Assembly (NCBI RefSeq): GCF_030817055.1 | Contig: NZ_JAUSYV010000001.1 | Location: forward strand, 3,868,001-3,932,000 | Length of the DNA: 64,000 nt | Direction: 5' to 3' | Origin: Bacillus sp. V2I10 | GTDB lineage: Bacteria; Bacillota; Bacilli; Bacillales; Bacillaceae | Shown here: positions 33,871 through 42,874 of the stretch, piece after piece | How the letters are laid out: each line of letters begins with the position of its first letter | Position numbering within the stretch: the first letter of the stretch is position 1 | Program-made: the position numbers and the translations under genes | Notes under the pieces: model-generated | Databases searched by the model: none | Told to the model about the DNA's origin: nothing | Seen by the model: only the letters and a program-made list of their open reading frames with translations

Positions 33871-35391
33871 TTGAAAAAAAAAGTGATTATCATTGGAGGC
33901 GGATTGGGTGGCCTCTCTGCAGCTATCAGACTTTGCGCAGACGGATATGAGGTAACAGTTGTTGAAAAAGGAGAGCGCGTTGGCGGCAAATTAAACATGC
34001 GCGGAGGACTCGGCTACACGTTTGATACGGGACCTTCCATCCTAACGATGCCGTGGGTGCTTGAAAAATTGTTTAAAAGTGCTGGCCGCACCCTTGCGGA
34101 TTATCTCACCATTAAAAGAGTCGAGCCCGGCTGGAGAACATTCTATGAAGACGGAACAACGATTGATTTAACAAGCGATTTGCCCGCTATGCTTGAGGAA
34201 TTAAAGAAAGTTTCAGAGGAAGATGCAAACGGATTCTTTGATTACTTGCAGTCTTGCAGTAAAATGTATGAGTACAGCATGAAAAGCTTTTACAAGAAAA
34301 GCCTTTCGGGACTTAACGATCTTCGTTCCCTGCACAGTGTGAAAGAACTGCTGCAGATGGAACCATTGAAATCAATGGATGGCGTCACCAGAAAACACTT
34401 TAAAAATAAAAAAATCAGGCAGCTCTTCAACTTCCTGATTATGTATATAGGCTCTTCCCCCTATCATGCACCTGCTGTCCTGTCTCAGCTCACGCATATG
34501 CAGCTTGGACTTGGCGTTCATTATGTCGAGGGAGGCATGTATAAAATTGCTCTTGCCATGAATAAACTTCTTCACGAGCTTGGGGCAGAAATCATGCTCA
34601 ATACAAAAGTGGAGCGCATTCTCACAAAAGGAAAAAAAGCTGCCGGTGTTGAGCTTCTGAATGGAAGAATTCTTGAAGCAGATCTTGTTGTATCCAATCT
34701 TGAGGCAATTCCTGCGTATCGCACTCTTTTAAAAGAAAACCCCCAATCGCACCAGAAAATAGCTGAGCTGCAAAAGTTTGAACCAACTGTATCAGGTCTT
34801 GTGTTGCTGCTCGGCGTCAACCGGACATATGATAACCTTGCGCATCACAACTTCTTTTTCTCAGAAAGTCCTGAGAAGGAGTTTCAGCAGATTTTTGGTG
34901 AAGGCAAGCTTGCTGATGATCCGACTGTGTATGTCGGCATCTCATCAAAATCAGACTCAGTACAGGCTCCTGAAGGAAAAGAAAATCTGTTTGTGCTGAC
35001 TCATGTTCCACCTCTAAAAGAGGGAGAAAACTGGGAATTCAGAAAGGAAACATATCGCGAGCTCATCTTATCAAAGCTTGAGCGCATGGGAATTCCTGAT
35101 TTAAGAAACCATATCGAGTTCGAATACACCTTTACGCCTAATGATTTAGAGCGCCTGTACGGATCCAATGGAGGATCGATCTACGGTGTTGCCGCCGACC
35201 GCAAGAAAAATGGCGGATTCAAAATTCCGAGCAGAAGCAGCATGCTTGAAAACCTTTATTTTGTAGGAGGGTCCACCCACCCGGGCGGCGGAGTACCAAT
35301 GGTTACTCTGTCTGGCCAGCTTACAGCTGATTTAATTTCTGAAAATGAGAAGGTACTGAAACACTTTAAAGAAGATAAGGAAATATCATAA
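33871..35391 (+). CDS. Phytoene/diapophytoene desaturase-family oxidoreductase (CrtI/CrtN-type)
   Basis: 506 residues, typical for the family. FAD-binding GGGLGGLSAAIRLCADGYEV at the N terminus, then VEKGERVGGKLN and FDTGPSILTMP. C-terminal signature LYFVGGSTHPGGGVPMV, diagnostic for carotenoid desaturases and related oxygenases. TTG start with AAGGAGG. It would desaturate or oxidise a C30 or C40 carotenoid. No crtM/crtB-type synthase is in the window, so the pathway must be completed elsewhere. Confidence 0.85.
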   Translation: MKKKVIIIGGGLGGLSAAIRLCADGYEVTVVEKGERVGGKLNMRGGLGYTFDTGPSILTMPWVLEKLFKSAGRTLADYLTIKRVEPGWRTFYEDGTTIDLTSDLPAMLEELKKVSEEDANGFFDYLQSCSKMYEYSMKSFYKKSLSGLNDLRSLHSVKELLQMEPLKSMDGVTRKHFKNKKIRQLFNFLIMYIGSSPYHAPAVLSQLTHMQLGLGVHYVEGGMYKIALAMNKLLHELGAEIMLNTKVERILTKGKKAAGVELLNGRILEADLVVSNLEAIPAYRTLLKENPQSHQKIAELQKFEPTVSGLVLLLGVNRTYDNLAHHNFFFSESPEKEFQQIFGEGKLADDPTVYVGISSKSDSVQAPEGKENLFVLTHVPPLKEGENWEFRKETYRELILSKLERMGIPDLRNHIEFEYTFTPNDLERLYGSNGGSIYGVAADRKKNGGFKIPSRSSMLENLYFVGGSTHPGGGVPMVTLSGQLTADLISENEKVLKHFKEDKEIS

Positions 35392-35415
35392 TGACTGCAA
35401 AAGAAGGAGTTCACC

Positions 35416-35601
35416 CTGCTTAATGATCCATCCTCCGTCCAAACAAAAGAAATTCAGCTGAACGAAACGACACATGATGCCCGCTTCACTAACTGTTCCG
35501 GTATTGAGTTTCCGAAAGGCTGGTCAGGTAATCGTTTCATAAAGCACATTCAACTCTTTGGAAAGGTTTACCTCCTCTCAGAACGGGAATGTAACAAATA
35601 A
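35416..35601 (+). other. Coding-like stretch without a standard start
   Basis: 61 sense codons read from CTG 35416 to TAA 35601, including RFTNCSGIEFPKGWSGNRF and IQLFGKVYLLSE. Composition is protein-like. AAGAAGGAG lies six bases before the CTG but no ATG, GTG or TTG is in frame. It may be the end of a gene lost after the desaturase or an unusual CTG start. Confidence 0.35.
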
Positions 35602-35625
35602 CTTTATCAGGAGGTGCAAGAAAAA

Positions 35626-35961
35626 ATGTCAAACCATCAAGTAAAAGACGAATCCATTCAGACAGAAAAGATTGAGAAGAAGCTAGATTCCTTGAACAAT
35701 GAGAAAATGGAAGCGATCCTTCGGGATTTCGAAGAGTTCAAATCGTACTTAGGGGAAAAAGTTGAAGCAGGCAAGCGTTTAGGTTTAAGCGATGAAATGC
35801 TTGCTAAAGGCGCTGAGAAAGTCGCAAACTATCTGGCTAATAACGTTGAACCGCGCAACAGCGAAGAGAATCTATTAAATGAACTTTGGAAAGTCGGCAA
35901 TGATGAGGAAAGACATTTTCTTGCACATATGCTCGTTAAACTGACGAACGAATCAAACTAG
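35626..35961 (+). CDS. DUF3243 family protein
   Basis: 111 residues from ATG 35626 (CAGGAGGTGCAAG site). Helical, with ILRDFEEFKSYLGEKVEAG, MLAKGAEKVANYLA and the ending EERHFLAHMLVKL, as in DUF3243 proteins such as YmfJ. Cytoplasmic; function unknown. Confidence 0.8.
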   Translation: MSNHQVKDESIQTEKIEKKLDSLNNEKMEAILRDFEEFKSYLGEKVEAGKRLGLSDEMLAKGAEKVANYLANNVEPRNSEENLLNELWKVGNDEERHFLAHMLVKLTNESN

Positions 35962-35995
35962 AAAAGCAGAGCTGCCTGTTTAGTGCAGACAGATA
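35961..35995. repeat. Fragment of the ~120-bp interspersed repeat
   Basis: GAAAAGCAGAGCTGCCTGTTT and GCAGACAGATA only; the rest is missing. Directly after the DUF3243 stop. Confidence 0.5.
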
Positions 35996-36016
35996 CTAAA
36001 ATTCTAATTTCATAGA

Positions 36017-36051
36017 AAAAATCCATCCAGCAGCGGATGGATTTTTTTTAT
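36017..36051. terminator. Bidirectional terminator
   Basis: AAAAATCCATCC, loop AGCAGC, GGATGGATTTTTTTT. Confidence 0.9.
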
Positions 36052-38207
36052 TTCAGCGAAGATAAATCGCTTTTCACATCTACAAGCAGTGCATTGCCTT
36101 CATCAGAGACTATCACTTTTGCATATTTTGCATGTCGTTCCAGTTCCATCCCTGTTCCCTCTTCTACAAAAAAGGATTCGATTCCAAGAATGATGCCGTC
36201 ATAGCCATTGTATTTTCCAGTCAGATAGGCTTCATCCACTTCAGGCTCTTTGAAAGTTTCCGCTGCTCTTCCTTTTGCCGTTTCTCCAGTCGGCCTGTAA
36301 ATCCCCTTGCTGTCTTTTTTCACTTTAACGGTGATGACAGATCCGGTTTTAACGCCATCTTCCGGTTCGTATCTTGCGGCTTCATATCTCAGCTGTACAT
36401 AATCTCCCTGAAGCATTGACCTTGGATCAAGCGGTTCAAGTTCAAGCACAACTACTTTCCCTTTATCCAGCGCTTTTTCATTTAAAAAGCTCTGGTAACC
36501 TGTAAAAGCAAGCTGAAGGGTAAAAACTACTGCTATCAAAGCCCAGGTTCTGTTTGTAAAAACCTTTACTCCTGCAGGTTTTTCTTTATCAACGAATCTC
36601 ACTGCTGCAAAAATCAGCAGGCCAAGGAGCAGGAAGGTCAGCGATTTGTGAAGCAGCTTCCAGGCAAAATCGTAATACAGGCCGATGAAAAAGAGGATAA
36701 AAAATACCCAGGTTATATTTCTCTTCACAAGCCCATCTCTTTTATGATAATGGGCAAGCATGACTGCGCTAAATCCAAAATACAGAATCTGATAGACAAG
36801 CGTTTCCTGCCAATCTGTACCCCAGAAGGCGGCCGGATAAAGAAGCAGGAATCCGTAAAAGAGGCAGAAGCTGCTCAGCTGTCTCACTCTATCAATTGGC
36901 ACTAGCATCTGCAAGAATTGAACAATGGATAAGAGGGCTAAAACAAGGCGGAAATGCTCCATCCATTGTAAGTGCACAGAAAATAGACTGATGAAGCTCG
37001 CAAGCATAAAAGAATAGGCGAGAAACTGAAGAAATTTTTCCCGTTCGATCAGGATCATCACAAAACTGACCGCAATAAAGAGAATGGCTGTGCCGGCATT
37101 AAGCATGAAAAGAACTCCAAATGCTGTTAAAATCCCTGTAATAAATAATGTGTACCGTGCTGCTGTATAGAGCTTTTTCCAAAAAACGGCTGTGCCTATG
37201 AATAGAAGACTGAACACCGCAAGGCTATATTCTGACTGAAAGATAAGGAACAATAATCCGCCCAGGCTGAACGAAAGCAAGAGAGACGAAGTGAAGGTTA
37301 TAATCACAATCAGAATATTTTTAAACACTTTATACATCAGCGAGTCATCAGGCGCTATCCTCGCAACACGGACTGCAAGGTAAATACCGCCTCCCAAAAA
37401 GAGCAGTGTCCCAAGAATGGAAAACAAATAAAAGCTGTATGGTCCGATTTTATCGGCAAGTCTTATGCTGAGTTCTGCATATTTAGAAAGGGCAAAAACG
37501 CCCAGCATCACAAACGTAATAATTGTCAGCGTATGATAGCTGTCTTTTTTCATAAACAGGAAGTAGCTAAGAATAATGACAAACAAGTACACGATGTTCA
37601 TCCAGGAACTATAAGGTTCAAACACCTCGTAAAATGACATGATGATCAAAAAGAGATGAATGACTGTAAAAGCTGCATATTCCAGAGGTTTTAGCTTTAA
37701 GAAATTAGCTAAGCCAAATATGGCGGCATTAAGGATGACCATGCCAAGATAAATGAGCCATTCTTCAAAATCAGAACGATTGATGGATACACTTGTCGGA
37801 AACATGTAAAACCAATATGAAAGCAGCAATAGCCCATAGCTAAGAATGGTAAACGGCTGATATCGCGTAATAACAGCGAGCGCAATCGAAGGCACCATCC
37901 AGATGAAAAATAATAGATAACTGTCAGCATGCGAATTATATATTTGCCCGATCAAAGCTGCAGCAGCACCGAAAGAGATTGCCCCGCCGACAAGCAGCCA
38001 TTTTGGGAGAGCCTCCCGATTGGACAAAATCTTTCCGCTCAAAAAGCTTGCTCCGTAAAATAAAACCATCATACCAATTGCAAGACCCACCTTTTCCAAT
38101 CGTTCAAAACCGCTCCAATTGGAAGCAAAAAAATAAAGAATGCCCGATAAAACAAAAATGATTGCACTGAGATACCCCAGCGGAATGAGTTTGCTCAATA
38201 TGATCAC
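36048..38207 (-). CDS. Large membrane protein, DUF2157-like with C-terminal GDYXXLXY domain
   Basis: 719 residues. About 16-18 membrane helices from the N terminus to residue 565 begin with the DUF2157-like YFFASNWSGFERLEKVGLAI. A C-terminal extracytoplasmic domain (580-719) has MLQGDYVQLRYEA, the GDYXXLXY signature, then VTVKVKKDSKG and IDGY-type ILGIESFFVEEG. Function unknown; the combination is found in many Bacillaceae. GTG 38207 or TTG 38198. Confidence 0.8.
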   Translation of the reverse strand: MIILSKLIPLGYLSAIIFVLSGILYFFASNWSGFERLEKVGLAIGMMVLFYGASFLSGKILSNREALPKWLLVGGAISFGAAAALIGQIYNSHADSYLLFFIWMVPSIALAVITRYQPFTILSYGLLLLSYWFYMFPTSVSINRSDFEEWLIYLGMVILNAAIFGLANFLKLKPLEYAAFTVIHLFLIIMSFYEVFEPYSSWMNIVYLFVIILSYFLFMKKDSYHTLTIITFVMLGVFALSKYAELSIRLADKIGPYSFYLFSILGTLLFLGGGIYLAVRVARIAPDDSLMYKVFKNILIVIITFTSSLLLSFSLGGLLFLIFQSEYSLAVFSLLFIGTAVFWKKLYTAARYTLFITGILTAFGVLFMLNAGTAILFIAVSFVMILIEREKFLQFLAYSFMLASFISLFSVHLQWMEHFRLVLALLSIVQFLQMLVPIDRVRQLSSFCLFYGFLLLYPAAFWGTDWQETLVYQILYFGFSAVMLAHYHKRDGLVKRNITWVFFILFFIGLYYDFAWKLLHKSLTFLLLGLLIFAAVRFVDKEKPAGVKVFTNRTWALIAVVFTLQLAFTGYQSFLNEKALDKGKVVVLELEPLDPRSMLQGDYVQLRYEAARYEPEDGVKTGSVITVKVKKDSKGIYRPTGETAKGRAAETFKEPEVDEAYLTGKYNGYDGIILGIESFFVEEGTGMELERHAKYAKVIVSDEGNALLVDVKSDLSSLK

Positions 38208-38525
38208 CGTACTTTCCCTAAAGAACTGATTGCTGTTTTCATCTTATCATTTTTTTACTAGTCATATAGGCGATTCCTATTATCTGGTATAAAAAAAGAG
38301 ATTCTTCCTTGAAAGCAGTGACTTCTTTTTCGAACAGGCTTATCTTATTCGTCCTTAAGCTTGTTTTCATCCCCTCCACACCATTAACTTACTTATATTC
38401 CATTTTATGAGCAGCGGATTTAAGCTGAACTGATGAGGTGAAATTTTTATTTTTATTTTTTGGGGTCTCCTTTCTCTGAACGCCAAGAAATTTTTTAATT
38501 ACCGTGTGACAAAAGAGGTAAAAGG

Positions 38526-38665
38526 ATTTTTATCAGGTACTCTTCGGGTTTTATCCTTCGTATCTTTGTTTATCGGGCACTCCAAACTTTATTTCGGGCA
38601 CACTTCACTTTTTTTCGGGCTCTATTTCAAATTTATCAGACACTATTCAGGTTTCATATTTTGAA
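38526..38665. repeat. Degenerate ~21-bp tandem array (TCGGGCAC words)
   Basis: About six units, for example TTATCGGGCACTCCAAACT, TTATTTCGGGCACACTTCAC, TTTTCGGGCTCTATTTCAAA and TTATCAGACACTATTCAGG. They occupy most of the 587-bp gene-free gap 38208-38794; the rest of the gap shows nothing clear apart from promoter-like AT-rich DNA. Confidence 0.65.
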
Positions 38666-38794
38666 ATAGAAAGCTCTTAAACGCCAAGCTGCACTTTTTT
38701 TCCAAAAAAGGAAATCTTGATTTTCCATGTGTTTTCTTTTTAGGTATAATGAATATGGGAATCCGTTCTTTACCTACTTAAGGAGATGTTTGCA

Positions 38795-38998
38795 TTGCTG
38801 AAAGTAATGAAACGAAATATAGTCCTCATCTTATGTATAATCGGTTTTGCATCACCTTTTATTTTTATTCAATTATCAGATTGGTTTTACTATAGCTCAT
38901 TGATCGGGTGGATCATAGGCTTCATTTGTATTACTGCAGCTTATGTGATTGTGAGTAAAAGACCTGATGAAGAATCCACAGGGGAGAGAACGACATAG
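38795..38998 (+). CDS. Small two-helix membrane protein, function unknown
   Basis: 67 residues from TTG 38795, chosen because TTAAGGAGATG lies at good distance, whereas ATG 38786 would touch the ribosome site. Two membrane helices, IVLILCIIGFASPFIFI and IGWIIGFICITAAYVIV, and a charged C-terminal tail. Unrecognised. Confidence 0.6.
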   Translation: MLKVMKRNIVLILCIIGFASPFIFIQLSDWFYYSSLIGWIIGFICITAAYVIVSKRPDEESTGERTT

Positions 38999-39032
38999 AA
39001 AATGGACGAAAGATCCCTTTCGTCCATTTTTT
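38998..39032. terminator. Bidirectional terminator
   Basis: AAAATGGACGAAAG, loop ATC, CTTTCGTCCATTTTTT between the small membrane gene and pfeT. Confidence 0.9.
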
Positions 39033-40942
39033 CATCTTAATAACCGCAGTCCATTCAGGATAACAAGAATCGTGCTTCCTTCATGTCCGATTACACCAAG
39101 CGGCAAATCGAGCACCTGCAGGAAATTCGAGCAAATCAGCAGTGCAATGATTGACATTGAGAAAATAATATTCTGTTTCACAATCTTATCCATTTTTCTA
39201 GAGACTTCAATGGCTTTTTTCAGTTTGGTCAAATCATTTTTCATCAGGACAACATCCGCCGTTTCAAGGGCAACATCCGTCCCTTCGCCCATGGCAATTC
39301 CGACACTCGCCGCAGCCAGTGCTGGAGCATCATTAATGCCATCCCCGATCATTGCTGTATGACCGTACTTCTTCCTAAGTTTCTTCACTTCTGCCACTTT
39401 ATCATCAGGCAGGCATTCCGAAATAAATTGGTCTACTCTTGCAGCACTTGCCACGGATTGTGCTGTGGACTCATTATCCCCTGTCAGCATTACCGTGTGA
39501 ATTCCCGCTTTTTTGAGCTCATCAATCGCTTGAACGGCATCCGTTCTAAGCACATCCTGAAGGCTCAGAACGGCCGCGATCCCGCTCTCATTTTTCACAT
39601 AGACAATGGTTTTCCCCTCATGTGCTCTCTCAAAGCCAAATGCCGTCATCTCGTTCTCTTCCTCATTTTCCGCGACGGGTTTTCCTACACTCCACATTTC
39701 ACCCTTCCATTTGGCCGTTACACCAAAACCTGATTGCTCCTGTATATCCAGCATTTCGGGATGAAGAGAGGGATATTTCTTTTCGATATAGCATACGATC
39801 GCCTTTGCAAGCGGATGATTGGACTGCTTTTCAATTGACAGCACCGCACTGAACACTTCAGCTTCATCTGCATGTTTGCTGATTTTCACATCTGTCACAA
39901 CAGGTTCCCCTTTTGTGAGCGTCCCTGTTTTGTCGAAAGCGATTACCTTCAGCTTGCTTAACCTCTCTAAATGAACTCCGCCCTTGAATAGCAAGCCATT
40001 TCTTGCACCATTAGAGATGGCTGACAGAGTCGCAGGCGTTATGGATGCGACCAGGGCGCATGGTGAGGCCACCACCATCAGAACCATCGCCCGGTAGAAG
40101 CTCTCATTGAAGCTCCACCCCAGCAGATAATGCGGCAAAACCATCATCAATGCAACGGCAATTAATACACCTTTTACATAAGTTCCTTCAAACTTCTCAA
40201 TAAATTGCTGTGAGGGCGACTTTTCTGACTGAGCAGATTGAACGAGCTTAATAATCTTTTGAAAAAGGGTTTCATCGCTGTTTTTTGTTACTTTTACTGT
40301 TATAGAACCATTAATATTGACTGTGCCGGCGAAAACAGTGTCCTCCGCCTTTTTCTCAACAGGGATGGATTCACCTGTTATTGCTGCCTGATCAATACTT
40401 GTTGTTCCAGATGCAATTTCACCGTCTGTCGGAATTCGTTCACCTGGCCTTACAGCAATCAAGTCTCCAATCTCAAGCGAAGAGACATGAACTCTTATTT
40501 CTTTGCCATCTTTAAGCAGGGAAGCCTCCTCAGGCTGAAGCTCCATCAGTGCCGAAAGCTCACGCTGGCTTTTGTTCAGTGTATAGGTTTCAAGCGCCCC
40601 GCTTAATGCAAAAATAAAGATTAAAATGGCGCCTTCAATCCAATATCCAATGATTCCTGAACCAATGGCTGCAAAGACCATCAGCAATTCTACATTCAGC
40701 TTTCTCTCTTCAAGTGTTTCCTCAATTCCTTCTTTTGCTTTCGCATATCCGCCGATTAAAAAAGCTGATATAAATAAAGCGACAGCTGCAGCTGAGTCCC
40801 CCTGATTTGTTTGAATGGCCCATCCTATCAAAATAAGGATTCCAGAGACAATGGCAGCAATCAATTCCCCGTATTCTTTTAGTCTATCAAATTTTGTATT
40901 CTCATCATGTTCACGATGAAGTGCATTTTCATTTACAAGCAT
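39032..40942 (-). CDS. pfeT: P1B-type metal-efflux ATPase PfeT (formerly ZosA/YkvW)
   Basis: 636 residues from ATG 40942 (GGGAGGTATACC site); B. subtilis PfeT has 637. No N-terminal metal-binding domain. Actuator TGES, membrane metal motif SPCAL typical of the P1B-4 group, phosphorylation DKTGTLTKG, hinge GDGINDAPALA. PfeT exports Fe2+ and protects against iron and peroxide stress; it was first described as a zinc transporter. Same neighbourhood as B. subtilis (ykvU, ykvY). A Fur/PerR-like box lies upstream. Confidence 0.87.
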   Translation of the reverse strand: MLVNENALHREHDENTKFDRLKEYGELIAAIVSGILILIGWAIQTNQGDSAAAVALFISAFLIGGYAKAKEGIEETLEERKLNVELLMVFAAIGSGIIGYWIEGAILIFIFALSGALETYTLNKSQRELSALMELQPEEASLLKDGKEIRVHVSSLEIGDLIAVRPGERIPTDGEIASGTTSIDQAAITGESIPVEKKAEDTVFAGTVNINGSITVKVTKNSDETLFQKIIKLVQSAQSEKSPSQQFIEKFEGTYVKGVLIAVALMMVLPHYLLGWSFNESFYRAMVLMVVASPCALVASITPATLSAISNGARNGLLFKGGVHLERLSKLKVIAFDKTGTLTKGEPVVTDVKISKHADEAEVFSAVLSIEKQSNHPLAKAIVCYIEKKYPSLHPEMLDIQEQSGFGVTAKWKGEMWSVGKPVAENEEENEMTAFGFERAHEGKTIVYVKNESGIAAVLSLQDVLRTDAVQAIDELKKAGIHTVMLTGDNESTAQSVASAARVDQFISECLPDDKVAEVKKLRKKYGHTAMIGDGINDAPALAAASVGIAMGEGTDVALETADVVLMKNDLTKLKKAIEVSRKMDKIVKQNIIFSMSIIALLICSNFLQVLDLPLGVIGHEGSTILVILNGLRLLR

Positions 40943-41062
40943 GGTATACCTCCCTAATTGAGAAAAATAATCATCTTCATTAAGCATTATAAAAATATAA
41001 ATACTGCTGATAAACAGCAGCAAACCACTATAAATCCGCTTTGTTGAATCAGTATATGTCTC

Positions 41063-41129
41063 ATTATACCAAAACGTACACAAAACTCAATCAAAAATTA
41101 TTATTATTTTTATTTAATAATTATTATCA
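41063..41129 (-). promoter_or_regulatory. pfeT promoter with upstream Fur/PerR-like box
   Basis: TGATAATAATTATTA (41115-41129) matches the Fur box TGATAATNATTATCA at 14 of 15 positions and the PerR box at 13 of 15. TTGAGT-N16-TATAAT (TATAAT at 41063-41068) lies downstream of it. The box is upstream of the -35, a place fit for activation rather than simple repression. The leader to pfeT is about 115 nt. Confidence 0.6.
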
Positions 41130-41139
41130 ATAAGAACAC

Positions 41140-41166
41140 AAAAAAAAGACTGATCATAAACCAGCC
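41140..41166 (-). terminator. comJ terminator
   Basis: GGCTGGT, loop TTATG, ATCAGTC, T8 on the minus strand; overlaps the gene end. Confidence 0.7.
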
Positions 41167-41567
41167 TTTGAAAATTGGAATATATATTTGACGCGGTAAA
41201 GCCCATTTTTTGTTTTTTCTTCAAGCGGTATAGCCAAAAAGGTTATATAGTAGTTTCCAGCCGAAATTTCATAGACTGATTTTTTTGATAAAATACTTTT
41301 GATTTCAACAGCACCATTTACGACTCGAAACGGTACTTTGCATGTAAATTCATGTTTGGAATTCAGCTCGGGCTGATCTTGTACAACTTGAATTTCTGCA
41401 GATGAATTGGACAATGCAGCAAATGAAACCGCATATTCATCGGCAGCATATCCTTTTTTATAATCCTGCACCGACCATTCAAAATGCGGAGGACTGATGC
41501 CAATATTGGAAATGATTATTTGCTGATAGGATACAAGAATTTCATCTTTTCTTTTTATTTCCTTCAT
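41154..41567 (-). CDS. nin: ComJ/Nin, inhibitor of the DNA-entry nuclease NucA
   Basis: 137 residues, close to the 132 of B. subtilis Nin. Beta-rich soluble protein with ILVSYQQIIISNIG, FEWSVQDYKKGYAAD and YYITFLAIPLEE. In B. subtilis Nin binds and inhibits NucA and the two genes form a ComK-controlled operon. Here it follows nucA after 23 bp, but that nucA is broken, so the inhibitor has lost its partner in cis. Confidence 0.82.
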   Translation of the reverse strand: MKEIKRKDEILVSYQQIIISNIGISPPHFEWSVQDYKKGYAADEYAVSFAALSNSSAEIQVVQDQPELNSKHEFTCKVPFRVVNGAVEIKSILSKKSVYEISAGNYYITFLAIPLEEKTKNGLYRVKYIFQFSKAGL

Positions 41568-41590
41568 TTACTCACACTCCATCACGAAAT

Positions 41591-41960
41591 TCAGTCAGTG
41601 TTAAATAAAACCCTTGTGCCGTCAGGATAATCCTCGAGCTGATTGCCGACCCACGCACCTGCTCCTCCTTCTTCGCACATAGCCATCGGCCATTCATCAC
41701 GATCGTATCCAGTCTTAGCAGAGATTCCGGCAAGGCTTTCTTCCCTTCTCTCCTCTGCTCCATCACGTTCAATCGTACACACATCGGAATGCCCGGCAGC
41801 AATCGCGTCACTGACATGATGTTTCAGGATACCTATCCATAGGAAAATATAAGATTTCATCATAGGCCGAATAAGCAGCAGCTTTCCCGGGAGCCTGTCC
41901 CTCAATTAAACCTGCGAGTGCCATTATAACAAGAATGAGTCCAATTACCATTTTTCCCAT
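41591..41960 (-). pseudogene. nucA: nucA (DNA-entry nuclease) with frameshift and internal deletion
   Basis: Frame 1 from ATG 41960 gives a membrane anchor ([18 protein letters not shown]) and [15 protein letters not shown], then TGA. A second frame continues [35 protein letters not shown] and then jumps to [17 protein letters not shown]. Compared with NucA, one frameshift lies near 41837. About 14 residues containing the DNRGAGS motif are missing near 41650. Upstream gap 41961-42252 shows no clear site. Confidence 0.82.
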
Positions 41961-42252
41961 TCCTAAATTTATCCTCCAATGTGTTTTTTTCCTTCATCTT
42001 CAATATAATTCATGATTGAAAAGAGCAGTTTAAGCCTATTTAAAACGATTGTTAAGACTGAATGTCAGTTTTGTAAATCTAGTTTCATAGGCACCCTACT
42101 TATGGATGAAGAAATCTTTTATTCCTGATGCTTTAAAGAGAATTCAATCAGTATAGAGCAAAAGAAATGGTTCTCTTCACTTTTAATAGCTATTAAGGAA
42201 AAGGAATCCATTAAAAGATATAGAAAGTCTTAATAAAGGAGTTGGTTATAGG

Positions 42253-42807
42253 ATGCTTCATGAGAAAAAAGTGACATTGAGAAGATTAAAACCGGAGGAT
42301 ATCCCATTATTATGGGAGTTTATATATGGACAGGCAGAGCCTGAATGGAAAAAATGGGATGCCCCCTATTTCCCTGTAGGTACAATGACAAGAAAAGATT
42401 TTGAAAAACAAAAAAAAAAAGAAACGAAAGATCCGAATCCGAACAAGCTCTATATTGAAGTAGAGCAGCAGTTAATCGGCATGGTAACCTACTATTGGAA
42501 ACATCAGCCATCAAACTGGCTTGAAGTTGGCATTGTTATTTATCAGCCCGCTAATTGGCATAGAGGTGCCGGTACGGAAGCCTTGAAGCTTTGGATTCAG
42601 CATTTGTTCGATAAATATAAGCTGATTCGAATCGGTTTAACAACCTGGTCAGGAAATACAAGAATGATCAGAGTGGCTGAAAAAACAGGTATGAGAGAAG
42701 AAGGCAGAATCCGCAAGTGCAGATATTACAAAGGTTCCTATTACGACTCCATCAAGATGGGCATGCTTAGAGAGGAATGGCTTGATGGATCTGCAAAAAA
42801 AGTATAA
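42253..42807 (+). CDS. GNAT-family acetyltransferase (RimJ/RimL group)
   Basis: 184 residues. RRLKPEDIPLLWEF start, acetyl-CoA loop PANWHRGAGTEALKLW at about 98-113 and NTRMIRVAEKTGMREEGRIR at the end, typical of the RimJ/RimL/SpeG-like subgroup. Substrate unknown; N-terminal amino or polyamine acetylation is usual. AAAGGAG lies 11 bases from the ATG. Confidence 0.8.
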   Translation: MLHEKKVTLRRLKPEDIPLLWEFIYGQAEPEWKKWDAPYFPVGTMTRKDFEKQKKKETKDPNPNKLYIEVEQQLIGMVTYYWKHQPSNWLEVGIVIYQPANWHRGAGTEALKLWIQHLFDKYKLIRIGLTTWSGNTRMIRVAEKTGMREEGRIRKCRYYKGSYYDSIKMGMLREEWLDGSAKKV

Positions 42808-42874
42808 AAACACCGTTTTATCTCCAAAATAGAAGCAGAAGTCAGCTTTTCTATTTTGAGAGGAGGACATGTAG

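Noticed and set aside
38526..38665. CRISPR array
   Set aside because: Units are contiguous, about 21 bp and degenerate, without unique spacers of constant length.
41961..42252. ComK box upstream of nucA
   Set aside because: AAAA and TTTT runs are present but not in the AAAA-N5-TTTT pairs with helical spacing that ComK needs.
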